DNA of 64,000 nucleotides, from NCBI RefSeq assembly GCF_030463565.1, contig NC_134651.1:15698734-15762733 (forward strand), given 5' to 3'. This DNA comes from Pelecanus crispus (Eukaryota > Chordata > Aves > Pelecaniformes > Pelecanidae). Both the position numbers and the translations under genes were made by a program. Shown here in pieces: positions 49,401 to 61,634 of this stretch (position 1 is its first letter; each line of letters begins with the position of its first letter). Under the pieces are notes generated by a model. It was given only the letters and a program-made list of their open reading frames with translations, was not told where the DNA came from and searched no databases.

Positions 49401-52400
49401 AATTACAGCAGTAACTAGTCAGCATGAACAACCAGTGTTATGAAATTGACTTTATCGCAACAGTGTTATATTTTAAGTGAAATGACTGCAAGAACTTCAA
49501 ATTAGTAAAAAAATTGGTAACCAAATGTGACCTCCTTAAAACAGTCTGCGAAAAGCCCATTTTTTTTTATTTTCTGTCTTTGGTAATGTGGTATTTCCCA
49601 TTGCTGTTGCTTCAACCAGCCAAGTGTAATGATGTGTAGTACTTGAATTAAATGGATACTGATGGCCTGTAATTAAAATAAGCTTGAGAATAGTGTCAGT
49701 TTTAAGTAAATTTCTTACTGTATGGTCTCAGAATTGGTGGTATCTTTTCTAGCCTGTGATTTCTTGGTTGTAGTCAAAATGGCTTGTTATTCTGATAATG
49801 GGTGAGTCAGTTTATTAAGAGACCAAACTAAGGTATGCACGTACAGAGGCATGGGATAGACTTAATTTCACTTTGGTAAAGAATTTGATATTTATCCTCA
49901 AATAGTGAGGTAATAATTCTGCAGATAAGTTCTGCTTCTAATTTACGCACTTTTTTACCTTCTTGAGAAGGTACAGGTTCTTGTAAAGGTACGGATATAT
50001 GATGTATTTATCTTTTTGAAAATAAAAGAGGAGGAACACTTGCACACATAAGTAACACTTCTGAGGGAAAAAACATGTGAAGCAGACTTTGGTTTATACA
50101 CAAAATCTTTTTGTGTTATTAAAGTCTGTTTTTAATGGGTTGTGTGCTGCAGTCAACCGTATTAAAATAATCTTCTGAAATTAAAAGTATTACTAGTGAT
50201 AGCTAGAAACATGAAGTAGTTTACTGCTTTAAGAATGTTCCTTTTCCTGACAATAACTAACTCCATTTGGACAGGTGTCAGAAAAAGGGAATTCCAAAAG
50301 AGTCTCTACATACCCTGGCAATGGAGTTGGCTGTGCTGCCTTTCTTGCCTTCTTTCTTGCCTTGTCCATCTAAAGTGGTTTTTTTTGGTTTTTATATATT
50401 ATAGCTACACATATAAAGACTTTTTGGTATAAAATGGCAAATTTGACTAGGGGAGGTTGAATGTGTTGAATTTCATATGTGTAAGTAGTCTAATTTATTT
50501 CACTTGGAATTCTTTTGCATGAAGATCTGCCTCGAGAATTGTGCTTACACGCTGGCTATTCCTAACACTAAATACCCAGTGTGGGAAATTTTGAAGAAAA
50601 AAATGTAGTGGTTTCAGTAATCCTTGCTAAATCAAAGAACAGCAATAGTTAAGGTTTTTTTTAACCATAGTTTGGATTCATGAGCTTTATGAATTGGACA
50701 GAATGTATTGAAAATGCTGTTACTGTGTTTTTACACACCAGAGAAAGAAGTCCTGTCTCTGAATTTTTTGTAAAATTGATGGTTGCATTAAGGTAAACTC
50801 TTTGTTCAGATATATCAGCAGTCTGACAGCGGCTGAAACTTCTAGGAATATGAAACATGCTCTGCATGTTTCTCAGCTCTGTCCACACTGGCTTTCTGAA
50901 CTGAATTAGGGAAACAACCCTGGATTTTAGACTGAAGCAGACTGGATTGGGTCAGCACTCCTCAAAGTTAGTACCCTTCAGAGTGGACTGACCACATGTA
51001 TGCTAGATGGCATGTGGCCCCAGTTCTCTGAGCTGTGTGTGGCATCTCTGTAGACATTCTTGCTCTTTTAGCTCCCTCTCAATTACCCAGCGTGGAAATA
51101 TTTTCTGTACTTGCTGGCTAAATTAAAATCAAACACAGTTAAAGCAGAAGCTCTTCATAACTGAAACCAAAAGTACTCACCCTTGGGGAAACTTCAGTAT
51201 CAGCTTTTATTTCAGTGACATCACTGATAGTTAATAGAGCATATGGCATGATGACACAGTTAACTTTCAAATCAGCTCAGGCCTCGGAGAATTTTAGTTG
51301 TGAGTATTTGTCATTGTGTAAGACTGCTCTTCAGTTAACTTGAGGAAGGCTGCTTTGTGAACTGCTTCCCATTTTCTAAATGTTACTGAGGCCCTAGTAC
51401 AAGTTCTTTCAGACTCAGTTGAATAATATTTACATTAAGAATTCAGAAATTCTTGACGGTAAGTCGAGGATCTGGTTAGATAGTGAATATTGTTTTGGTT
51501 TTTTCTTTTATTAGAAGAAATTTCAGAGGTAGTTGGATCTGCTGTTATATTGGATACTACTGAAATTGTTGTAGATGCTAAATAGGGTATTTTCACTCTT
51601 TTTGTGAAAGAAATTTTCGTGACTTTTTCCCCAGATAGCAACTTCTGTAATACAACAACTTTTGCTCATATTTGAGGCTGAAACATCCTTATGGATAGAA
51701 TTCTTGCAACTTTGAGGTGTTTGTCTGCTTTTTGGACAATAAGGATATACTATGGTTATGCTTACTGCGGTCTCCTTCCAAAACTTATGCAAAAGTTGGT
51801 CAGAGAGATTTGACCTAGGGTTATGTCTTCAAAGGTAGTTAAGTACTTGATTATTTTAATGTGTTTTTCTTTATCCAGATGGAGGGAGGATAAAACATTT
51901 CAGTTGCTGGCCAGATGATTGGAGTGTTAACTTGGTCATTGTTAGTATGCTTTCTGCCGTGTAGTTTGTAATTGCTTCTGAATGTCCCAGTTTTTGAAAG
52001 AACTTCATGTCGTCTTCTTCAAGGAATCTAATAATGAGTGAAACACTCTTGTTGCATCTCCTTTTTGAAGAACTACTTACTGGTTTGTATGTATGTAATG
52101 CAGTTCAATAGTGTAGAAAGTTCTGGGGTTGTTGTGTGCTTGCTTTTTTAAGTATTTTCCATGCTGTATTACATGTGTGTATGTGAGACAGTGCAATGTA
52201 TTGACTTTTTGGGATTAGGTGCTGCTTTTGGTAGCCGAAAATAGCAAGTAAGACTAGTGTAAGTTGAGTAGCTACTGGTATGCAGATAAATAGTATTGTG
52301 GCAAAAGATTATCCTTGTGGTTGTTATACTGACTGTGTATTCAGTGTTGAATAGCTGCACTGTAGAATTTATCAATTACAGTATTATTCTCTTCACAGGG

Positions 52401-53694
52401 TTACCATTAAAAGGGGTTGTTGACAAAGAAAACTTTGTTAATAAGTCTGCTGTTTGTCCAGGGGCTGAAAAGAAAGTCGAAGTTGGAAATAATTGGTACA
52501 GTTTCCAGGTTCTGGGAAAGTTTATCTTCTGTCCTGTTCTTGCTTCACTTTCTTTCCTGTGTTCTTTGACCTGTGTTCCCTAGTTCTGATGCCTGTCTCC
52601 TCTCATGCTGCTGTGTACCTGGCTTTGCTCCTAATCTCCCTCAACATCTGCTTCAGTGCTTGGGTGCAGTGTAGAGGAAGGGGGAAAGCACGAGACAGGT
52701 TGTTTGGTCTTAATCTTAGGCCTGCTTCCATGGTGATCCCAGCAGCAAGGGCAGAACATCTTGTTCAGCTCTGAAGATGGAATGCCACATGCCTCCTGTG
52801 CGTCTGGTTGCCTGTGTTTTGAAGGATGGTGCTTGTTTTGGTGCAAGTGGAATGAATCTTCAGAGAAACTCTTGAAGCTGACTAGTAGTCTCCTTGCACA
52901 GATGGTTTCCTGAATTATAACTAGGCCAAATTTGCAAGAATGTTAAGAGACCGCAGAGGGTGTAGGGCTGACACTAGAATAACCTCCGTAGCTTCATGTT
53001 CCTTCTCCAGATTAGGGGAGGCTCTAGAGCTCTTTGGTAAAGCTTTTATAGGAATCTTGTCATGTGCAAATAGCTTCCCAACCATGTCCTTGAAAAAGCT
53101 GAGTTATTTTGGCTTGAAATTAAAAGGTCAGCCTAAGACAGAGGTGTGATAAGGAAAACTTGTGGACAAACTGTAAAAGCATTGCAAATTTAAGTCCTGT
53201 TTTCAGAAACTCGTGTTAGAATATGGCTGCAGGAAATGTACAAATGTTACCGCTGGTGGAGATGCTAGTATGTGGTGCCACGCATCCTTGTGTTGCCACC
53301 AATGTCAGATAATTACCTTGGAGTGTGAGAGCCCACTGTTGGTAGAAGAAACCAATGCTTGTGCTGTCTCCTCTAAGCAGAGTTATGCACCTGTATGAAA
53401 GCTCAACTTGGAGTGTTGAGTGAACTCATCCTGAAAATAGTTTGATTTTTTTTTTTTTTTTAATGCATTTGTCTGGAGAGAAAAATCCTCAGCTGTGTAC
53501 TGACACTATTGAGGGGACATCCTACAAGTAGGACTTAATAGTAACAATTCCTTTGTCCCTGACAAGTCTTTGTTACCACTAAAGACAGTAGTAAATACAT
53601 CCTTTTTTTTCTTAAAAGTACATTGGTTATATTGGCTGCTGATTTGCAACTGGGGTTGAGATATTTGGAGAGGGGGTGGATAAGTGGCAGCTCA

Positions 53695-53770
53695 TTTTTA
53701 GTTTGGGTTTGGTGGTTTGGGGTGTGTTGGTGTTTGGTTGTGGGTTTTTTTGGTTTTTTTTTTTTCATAG
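53695..53770. repeat. G/T-rich low-complexity tract ending in poly-T
   Basis: Alternating GGTTTG, GGTGTG and TTTGGTT words give way to a long T run. It has no unit structure clear enough to call a microsatellite. The complementary A-rich/CCCAACC pattern recurs elsewhere in the window. Confidence 0.6.
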
Positions 53771-55542
53771 GTTGGTGACTAAGTGTGTATGAGATGGTAT
53801 TAAACAGAAAAGAGTTTGGACAGCAGAAGATTGTCATGCCAATTTTTGGCTGTGTGATGAAAACTTTAGTTTTTTTTCAGTTTTCCCTACCTTAGTTCTG
53901 AACATAGAGGAGAAGACCCTGTGGGTTTTTGAAGGAAAACTGGCAAGAGACAATGTGAAGATATGGTGAAGGAGCGATGAGTAAGCAAAGAGGAAAATAT
54001 GAATGAACAGTTTGGAAAGCATAAGTGGACAGGCTGGCAAGGAGTTGAACATGTCTGACTGTAAAAAGCAGCTAGAGCAATAAAAGCAAACAACTAGATC
54101 TGAGGTTAGATGAGAGTGGTTTCAGTTGAGTGCAAATTAAGGACTGTTTGTGTTAGAAGTGGAAAATAGCATCTCTTGGAATTTGAGTTAAGCAAAGAAG
54201 TGTGTGCAGAAGGGAAGTTTAAAGGGTAGGACACAGTTACTGAAACAAGTGGAAGGGCTGAGGAGGAGTAGTTGGATGCTGCGGCTTGTAGCAAAGGATT
54301 TTGTAAAACAGAACAAGTGTGGTGAGAAAGTTGCACTGCAACTTGCAACTTTCATTTTTAAGAAGTCTTGATTGTGCACAGCAGTAGTAGGTTTAGGTTT
54401 TCAAAGAAGGAAAAAAAAAAAAAAACCACCCAACCCTGAAAGGGGCTTTACATGGGTTATGATGAAGCTGTTTCTCACTTTTCATAGTATGAATACAAAC
54501 ATTTATTTTTGACTGGATATACACAATGACACAACACAACCAATGAATATACAAAGAGAACACTTAGTTGTCTCTGGTCATTGGCTTGGTGAATGGATAT
54601 GAAGCTTTTCTTTGTGTTTGTATTTTCTTGTTGATCACTAATCATAGACTTTTCAAGTCTTGGTTTACTTGTGTTAAGTGGATATTCTTAGCTTGATATA
54701 GCAGGTGAAATAAGCATGCAGGATTGAGACTTCCTTAGAATTAGTAGGAGTTGCTTTACAACTGAAGGATGAAAGTCTGTAGCATTGGTAGACTCTTTTG
54801 CATGTTCTGACATTGATCATGACTCTACTTACATTTTGTCTATATGTTCCGTAAGCAGGGCTGCTAAGAATTTGGCCAATGCCATACATCTCAAATTGCC
54901 CTGAACTGAAAACAACATGTTGACCTTTGTTTTCCTTTCTAGTAGTTTTAAGACTTAAGTTTTCAGTGCTTCAGGTGCTTTGGCAAGAAGCCCTAAGAAA
55001 GATGTCTTTCCCACCCCCTCCACCCCCACTAGAATTAGAGAAGTATTTAATTTGTAATGGGAAGATGCCTCTTCCTGGACAATGTGCAGGTAGTCAAATT
55101 CTTAACAGACCTGTTTGTTTATGAAGTTACCCATATTTGAAAAAAACAGGCATTTGCATGTGCTATATTTGTATGAGCGAATGTCTGAGAAGAGGCAGAC
55201 CAATGAGAGATGACAAAGGAATTGCTCACATGGATGGATCTGCAAGTGAAATACTAAACTGAAATAAGTCAATTTCTGAAAGAATTCCTAAGTCCCCTGG
55301 TTGCTTGCAAGCCTGAGGGAGCGTAGTTGCACTGAAAGGTTCTTCTGAACAAAGCTGGTGTTGAAATGCTTTGTGCTGTAAAGTCTGTAGGTTGATACAA
55401 ATGTATCTAGGGGTTTTCTGACTTGCTGACTTTGACATTGGCTGAAATTGGTTTGTTCTGCTGTTGAACATCATTCAGAAAGGAGCACCTCATCAATGTC
55501 AGTGCAGAATTAACTATCTAGCTTGGAGCACATAAATCCTGG

Positions 55543-55843
55543 TCATGCTGCTGTGCAGAGGGACACTGACAGGCTGGAGAAATGGGCTGACAGGAACCTC
55601 ATGGAGTTCATCAAAAAGAAGTGCAAAGTCCAGCACTTCGGGAGGAACAATCCAATGTACCAACGTATGCTGGGGGCCACCCAGCTGGAAAGCAGTTTTG
55701 CAGAAAAGGACCTGGGGGTCCTGGTGGACATCAAGTTGAACATGAGCAAGCAGTGTGCCCTTGTGGCAAAGGCGGTGAATAGTATCCTGGGCTGCATTAG
55801 ACAAAGCATTGCCAGCAGGCTGAGGGAGGTGATCCTTCCCCTT
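55543..55843 (+). mobile_element. CR1 LINE fragment, C-terminal RT region, sense, open frame kept
   Basis: The plus strand encodes an uninterrupted piece of the CR1 reverse transcriptase C-terminal region, including R-L-E-K-W-A-D-R-N-L, the L-G-A-T-Q-L-E-S-S-F-A-E-K-D-L-G-V-L-V-D core and the I-L-G-C-I-R-Q-S-I-A-S-R block. The frame is open from 55523 to 55873. Divergence from the consensus I recall is modest, so the copy is much younger than the two upstream fragments. It is truncated at the 5' end, as usual, but also stops abruptly at the L-P-L position near 55843, without the CR1 3' UTR or its terminal 8-bp repeats. It is not a host gene; it lies inside DLG1 intron 2. Confidence 0.92.
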
Positions 55844-56627
55844 TGCTTTTTAGAATGCAAAATACGAATTTAGCGTTTATAAAAAATGTGCAAACAAAAA
55901 ACATAACAGGAACTTCCTAAATTAACTCTTACTCATGCACAAAGCTGTTAAATACATTAAAACTGAAGATCTTTAAATGAGGATACAATTAATACAGCAT
56001 ATACAAATGTGGTTGTTAACTTCATGTATATTGTGGTAGCAGTTTACAACTTTGTGTAGCATACGGTGTAAGTGCAACAGTTTTACATGCACAGTGTCCA
56101 GTGCAGTCTGTTGTAGTAAATGTGTCAGTGTTTTAGTCCATGAAATGCTAAGCTTGTGTGGAATTTCCTGGCATTTATTTAAGAAAAACCACCTATAACC
56201 CACAAATGGTCAAGATGCTTAAAACATAAAAATGCAAAGCCTAAAAACAGTAGGTTACTGTGATCATCAAAGGACTGCTTTTAATTTAAAAAAAAAAAAA
56301 GACATTTAGTAAGTAGTAAATGCCAATCAAATTTTAGTGATTCCCTCTGTACCATAACATTAGAGTTCTAATACCAGAAACCTAAAGAACAACATTATGT
56401 AAAAAATTACGGTGAGTTGCTTAATAGTTGTTAGAAAACCAAAACATACTAAAATATGGGCAGGGAAGAACAGGGAATCCTTGCCATGGAGATGTATGGT
56501 GTTGATGGCTTCTTCCTCCTTACTGTTGTGCTTTCTTGAGGTTATTTTTGTTTGCTAACATACTCTGTGCTTTGTTTGTTCTTCATTACTTTGCAGTTCC
56601 ATGTTACATTTGAATTTCTTGTATATA

Positions 56628-57206
56628 CGGTGTGTCCTGGTTTTGGCTGGGATAGAGTTAATTTTATTCCTAGTAGCTGGCATAGTGCTGTGTTTTGGAT
56701 TTAGTAGGAGAAGAATGCTGATAACACACTGATGTTTTAGTTGTTGCTAAGTACTGCTTCTGCTAGTCAAGGACTTTTCAGCTTCCCATGCTCTGCCAGG
56801 TGCACAAGAAACTGGGAGGGGGCACAGCCAGAATAGTTGATCCAAACTGACCCAAGGGCTATTCCATACCATGTGACGTCATGCTCAGTATAGAAATTGG
56901 GGGGAGTTGGCTGGGGAGCAGCAATCGCTGCTCGGGAGCTGTCTGGGTATCGCTCGTCGGGTGGTGAGCAATTGCATTGTGCATCACTTGCTTTGTATAT
57001 TGTTATTATTATTATCATGATTATATTGTTGTTATTATCATTACTATTTTACTTTATTTCAATTATTAAACTGTTCTTATCTCAACCCAGGAGTTTTTCT
57101 CACTCTTACTCCTCCGATTCTCTGCCCCATCCCATCGGGGTAGGGGGAGTGAGTGAGCAGCTGCGTGGTGCTGAGTTGCTGGCTGGGGCTAAACCACGAC
57201 ACGGTG
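56628..57206 (+). mobile_element. ERVL-type solo LTR with 5-bp target-site duplication
   Basis: The LTR occupies 56633-57201. It begins TGTCCTGG and ends CACGACA, and is flanked by perfect CGGTG duplications (56628-56632 and 57202-57206). Five-base duplications are typical of ERVL elements. The sequence matches, from memory, an LTR abundant in Neoaves. No internal retroviral region or second LTR is present, so this is a recombination-derived solo LTR. Inside are a perfect CRE (TGACGTCA, 56874-56881), a degraded TATA region just after it (near 56889), an ATT-rich microsatellite (about 57001-57050) and an ATTAAA polyadenylation word (57065-57070). It is in the same orientation as DLG1. The family name cannot be fixed without a repeat library. 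Confidence 0.93.
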
Positions 57207-57532
57207 TGTTTTACATATGCTGGATGCTTGTTCTTTGTTCTGTTATCCCCCAAACTGTTTTTGCCCAGTTCTCAAGGTTGGTTTCCTTTGACCAGGAATG
57301 AACAGTTGGTCAGTTGTTCATAGCCTTGAGGCCTGATACCATCCTGTGCCTTTATTTTCAAGGCCTCTGCTGTCGTTCTATGCTTGTGTTCCTCTATGCT
57401 GCTTTTTATTCTGGGGTCATAGGTAATTCATTCCCTACAGAATAACTACTTGTTATTGATATCTGTTAGTTACAGAAATACATACACACACTCTTATTTG
57501 TATATACAGTCTCTGTGTGTGCATGTACTTGA

Positions 57533-57751
57533 TGTATAGCTTTTACTTAGCTTTGGGCAATTGTGTGATGTAACACCTATTGGTTTTACATAGATTTATA
57601 TATAATATAGATGGAATATATATAACATTTATATGCAAATTTATATATTTAAATGTTATTTATGTATAAGCTGTGTGAATTTTCTATATAAATATTTATG
57701 AAAATAGGTGTTACATCACACAATTGTCTGAAGCTAAGCAAAAGCTATACA
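57533..57751. repeat. 219-bp near-palindrome (inverted repeat, MITE-like)
   Basis: The outer arms 57533-57581 and 57703-57751 are inverted copies of each other, matching at 45 of 49 positions, and all four mismatches are transitions. The arms begin TGTATAGCTTTT and include the 24-base block from CAATTGTG to ACACCTATT. The AT-rich middle continues as a looser palindrome (AACATTT at 57624 facing AAATGTT ending 57657) around the same centre, about 57641. A transcript could fold into one long hairpin. It resembles a decayed DNA-transposon MITE, but no clear target duplication is visible; an inverted duplication is the alternative. Confidence 0.85.
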
Positions 57752-60700
57752 AATTAGGTAAGTCACCTAGTCTTTAGATAACTGCTGTTAGAGTTGGACA
57801 AACTAAAACAAAGCTCCAGGCAAGCCAAGACAAGTCCAGAGGCCTGGTTATTAGCTTAACATGAGGCCTGTGGCCTGTTACAAGCGATGTCAACACCTTG
57901 TTTATGGGGTTAGAACATTCTCTTAAGAAAATGCAATTATAGGTATCCCATCTTTGACTTGCAAAGTTACAGTTATCAAAAGGTTCATACATAAGTGAAT
58001 GCAGAGAATAATTCTGCTCAGCTTTATTTTACTAGCTGACTATACTAAGATTACATATTCCTTTCTGCAGGAAAGGTGTATGTGGAGAGCTTGGCTTGAC
58101 AGTGAGATTTTTAGAATGTGCACTGATCTTAAGTTATCCTGATTACAAGTGTACTCTCTGAACACATAGCAAAAAGTATTAGACACTCCACATACCAGTA
58201 GAAATGGCAAGCAGAGTCCTTAGATCTGATTTCTAAGGAGCAGGGAGGAAATGTGTCTGAAGGAATGGTGTCATGTTTCTGGTTGGAATCCTTGTCCTCG
58301 GAGACAGATACTCTAGACAGAATTGATGTAGGCTCTTGAATTGCCATCAAATATACTTCATTTAGGAGATGTTATAAGAATTTGTTTGCTTCTGCAGTTC
58401 TGCTGTTCTTTTAATTACTCTGTTGTGGTTTTTAGTGAACCTGGAACTCCCTTGTGAAGTCATTTTGGGTTTCCGTTTATATTCAGTAGATAACTATTGT
58501 TTGCTTTGAGTGAGCAGTTTTAGCTTCTAGTGTATCACATTACTGGTGAATGAGCCTGTTCAAAGAGCAAAACTGAGTGGGGAATATGAGAAAGGGGAAA
58601 AAAATAATACACCAGCAAACTGCTTGTAGTTGGTCAACTTCTGTAATGAATACTGAAAAAAATAGTGTTTGTCACCACTGCTTATTAGTAATGTGAAAAC
58701 CTAAGTTCAGAAAAATAATTTTCTTTTTCATGTCTTAAGAGTCCTTTTTTTCAGAACTGGTGGTCTGTCACTTGCTTTGTATAGGCTTCTATTCTTGTTG
58801 CCATCAAACACAGTGCTGATTTGGCTGCTTAATGTGGTTTTACTCGTAAGCTGACATAATTCCAGGATGATTTTGTGTGTTGCCTACCATTCATCACTTT
58901 TTGTCACTTTGGCTTTCCTGAAACTTTGTGCTCCTTTTTTTTAAGTGTCAGTCAGCTGTTTTTGCCATGTTCCCCCTCCGGGTAGAAGCGTTCCTCATCT
59001 GTGTTTTCTTTCACTGTTGTGTGATACCCGATTTAAATTATTTTTCTGTAACTTAGTTTGAGATACAATTAATCTGTCTTGGAATTAATATGGGAGGAAG
59101 GAGCTGGGACATGAAAAATGCACATCTAGCTTGAAGAGGGAATCTAACCATAAATGTAACAAAAATTAGTATTTTACTACCTGCTATTTGTAGGAATTAG
59201 GAAAACGTTAGAATTTTTCATATGCTAATAATGCATGCACAGGTTAATAGGACTTCAGTAGATATTTCAGTGTGTTCATGTGATGAAATATTTCTTGTGA
59301 GCTGATACATAGCAGTAGGCCAGAAGAAGAAATTTTTTTAGGTTAGATTTAGTGTGGCCTGAGTTTCTGGCTTTAAAAAAATATAAATGTCCAGCACTCA
59401 TTCCTTGTGTACCTAATGCATTCAGGGTGCATAGACTGCTTGCCTATATTCATAAGTACTTATTGTTTGCATTCTGAATAGTGAAAATGTAATTTTTTTT
59501 TTTTTAATAAAAAGGTTGTTGTTATCATATAGACATCAAGTTCCTAGAAACTTTTCTGTGGATTTGGAGCAAGTTCAGGATAAACAGAAACTAATCCCCA
59601 TATTAAGTGGTGTATAGGTTTCTGACATCTTTCAATAGTTAAGTCTATTGTGATGTCCTTCATAGAAAAATGGAGATGTAGTATCGGAAATAATGTGCTT
59701 TTTGAAACAAGTCATTCTGCAGTATGAATAAATGGCTACCTCCACTGGCAGAGACTTAAAAGAATAGTAGCAGAATTGAGAATTGGTGCCCTAGATTGCT
59801 GTTGCAAAACAGTTGCACAAATAACCCCTTCCCATAAATAATGCAGTAATATTCCTGGCTTGGTTGCTGTGGATTGCAGCTATAGAATCAACTTAAACCA
59901 CTGCCTATTTTAATATACAAAGTACCCTCTATTGGGAGGGGGGGGGAAAAATCTTTACTGGGTGTGTTTGATTAATGTATTAATGTTAATGCAGCTACAA
60001 GACAAATTTGCAACTGAGGGAGCTAATGCGAAAGATAGATTTAAAGGCAATTTGTATCTCTTAGGCTGCTTTGCTCCTGTATATCTAGGTCACTTAACGT
60101 CTTCTGCAACCCTCACTGCTACTTCTTCCAATCAGCAGTGCCAAGAGTAAGTATAACTTTAAAAATTAATGTAAGCAGTTGATAGGCATCTGACTCTTGC
60201 TCAGAGCAAAGATACAAATGGACTTTGAGAATTGCAGTTTTTTGAACTGGTAGAGAGCAGGAGTGCAAATGTCTACATAAAAAACACCCAAACAAACAAA
60301 CCTAAGACTGGGACACCAGTAACAGTAAGACTTCTCTCATTTGCGTGGTTTTTATTTTGGGGTGCAGCTCTATAAAGGAATTAGTTATTGTGCCTCTGTT
60401 ACTGACTTTGGGCAGCTGCTGAAAAGCTACAAGGTTCTGCAGATTAGAGTTCTCCTTATTCATGGCTGGGTCCTATTTACTTCTTGGGCTAACTGTGTCT
60501 GTATGTTTGTCTTCTGTGAAGTTGGTGTAATTAAAAACATGAGTTTACAGCTCCTATTTAGCAGATTTTTACTTTGAGGAAGAGACTAAAAGCTTTACAA
60601 GACAACTTCTTCATTTGTCTGCCCTTCCCTTAGCCTATATGTTTTCAGATTTTTTTTTTAATGTGAGTGTTTACGGATGTGATTACAGTTGTGATAGCAA

Positions 60701-61467
60701 GTTTCATGTGCTTATACTTCCATAGAAACAACTTTGATGCTTCTTTAGACTGTGTTATTTTTATTGGTGCTTCATGTAGTTGATAGGATATCAATAAAAA
60801 AACTAATGCAGCCAGATTCTTGTTCCCCAGGATTTTCCAGTTGAATCTTCAGGGTTACAGCAGATGCTGTTTATTAGTTCATAAGTATGATTTGTAATTC
60901 ATAGTGTTAAAGTTTCATCTTATTTCTGTTACTTAGACTGAAAAAGCAGATGGTGACCCATCCTGATCAATCTCCTTTTTACTAACTTCTTGCAACTTCT
61001 CTCTCTTGCTGATTTCATCAGGATACTTCTATTTCTGTGGTCATTTAATTAAAACGTATACCACAAAGACCTTTAATATAGCCTTTGAACAGTGGATTTC
61101 AGATAACCAAAGGCTACATTAGCTGAAATTACGTATACCATAACTTGAAGCATAGACACCCATCCCTTCCACTATTCCACTGCAGTTATTCCATATTCTT
61201 CTGCTGTTCCTGCTGCAGATCATGCTGCTGGGGTCAGTGGCAGAAGCCCAAAGTGAGTGGGGACACATAGGCTCTGAGATACGGGTTGTAGAGAGAGAGT
61301 CGCGTATCCTGTGGGACAGTTTATGTGATCTTGGTCATACAGTTTTGTCTGTAACAGGTAGATAAAGTAGTAGGTGTCTAACCTCTTCCGCAGGAGGAAG
61401 ATGTTGTTAAAATCAGAATGTTGTAGTAACTATAAAGCCTAACTTCTCAATTTTTTCACATCTTTAG

Positions 61468-61634
61468 ATATTCAAGAATTTTATGAAGTGACCTTATTGG
61501 ACAATCCAAAATGCATTGATCACTCTCAGCCATCTGAACCAATACAGCCTGTGAATACCTGGGACTTCTCCAGCCTTCCAAGCACAACAGTAACATCAGA
61601 AACACTGCCGAGCAGCCTTAGCCCAAGTGTAGAG
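61468..61634 (+). CDS. DLG1: DLG1 coding exon 3 (residues D51-E106, end of L27 and start of linker)
   Basis: The first codon completes D51, then [11 protein letters not shown] finishes the L27 domain. It is followed by the N-P-K-C-I-D region and a Ser/Thr/Pro-rich linker ending L-S-P-S-V-E. This matches mammalian SAP97 closely, with scattered substitutions (for example W-D-F where human has W-E-I). The acceptor is a pyrimidine tract plus CTTTAG (AG at 61466-61467) and the donor is GAG/GTATGA (GT at 61635-61636). The exon enters in phase 1 and leaves in phase 0. The PDZ, SH3 and guanylate-kinase exons of the roughly 900-residue protein lie beyond the window. Exons 1-3 here give 318 coding bases, 106 codons. 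Confidence 0.96.

Larger units (their letters stand above)
46497..61467 (+). other. DLG1: DLG1 intron 2 (about 15 kb)
   Basis: A long AT-rich intron running from donor GTAAAG to acceptor TCACATCTTTAG. It holds T-rich tracts (46826-46862, 47940-47955, 53447-53461), a G/T-rich low-complexity stretch (about 53695-53770), a CR1 fragment, a solo LTR and a palindrome, each listed separately. I found no additional DLG1 coding exon in it. Known alternative 5' exons of other DLG1 isoforms were not recognised here. Confidence 0.85.

Noticed and set aside
52399..52508. Possible cassette exon in intron 2 (CTTCACAG acceptor, open in the DLG1 entry phase)
   Set aside because: The donor (CAG/GTTCTG) is weak, and the 110-bp length would leave phase 0 while exon 3 needs phase 1. 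Inclusion would break the frame, and the sequence resembles no DLG1 isoform.
55523..55873. 116-codon open frame as a host gene
   Set aside because: The translation is CR1 reverse transcriptase, so it is a transposon fragment.
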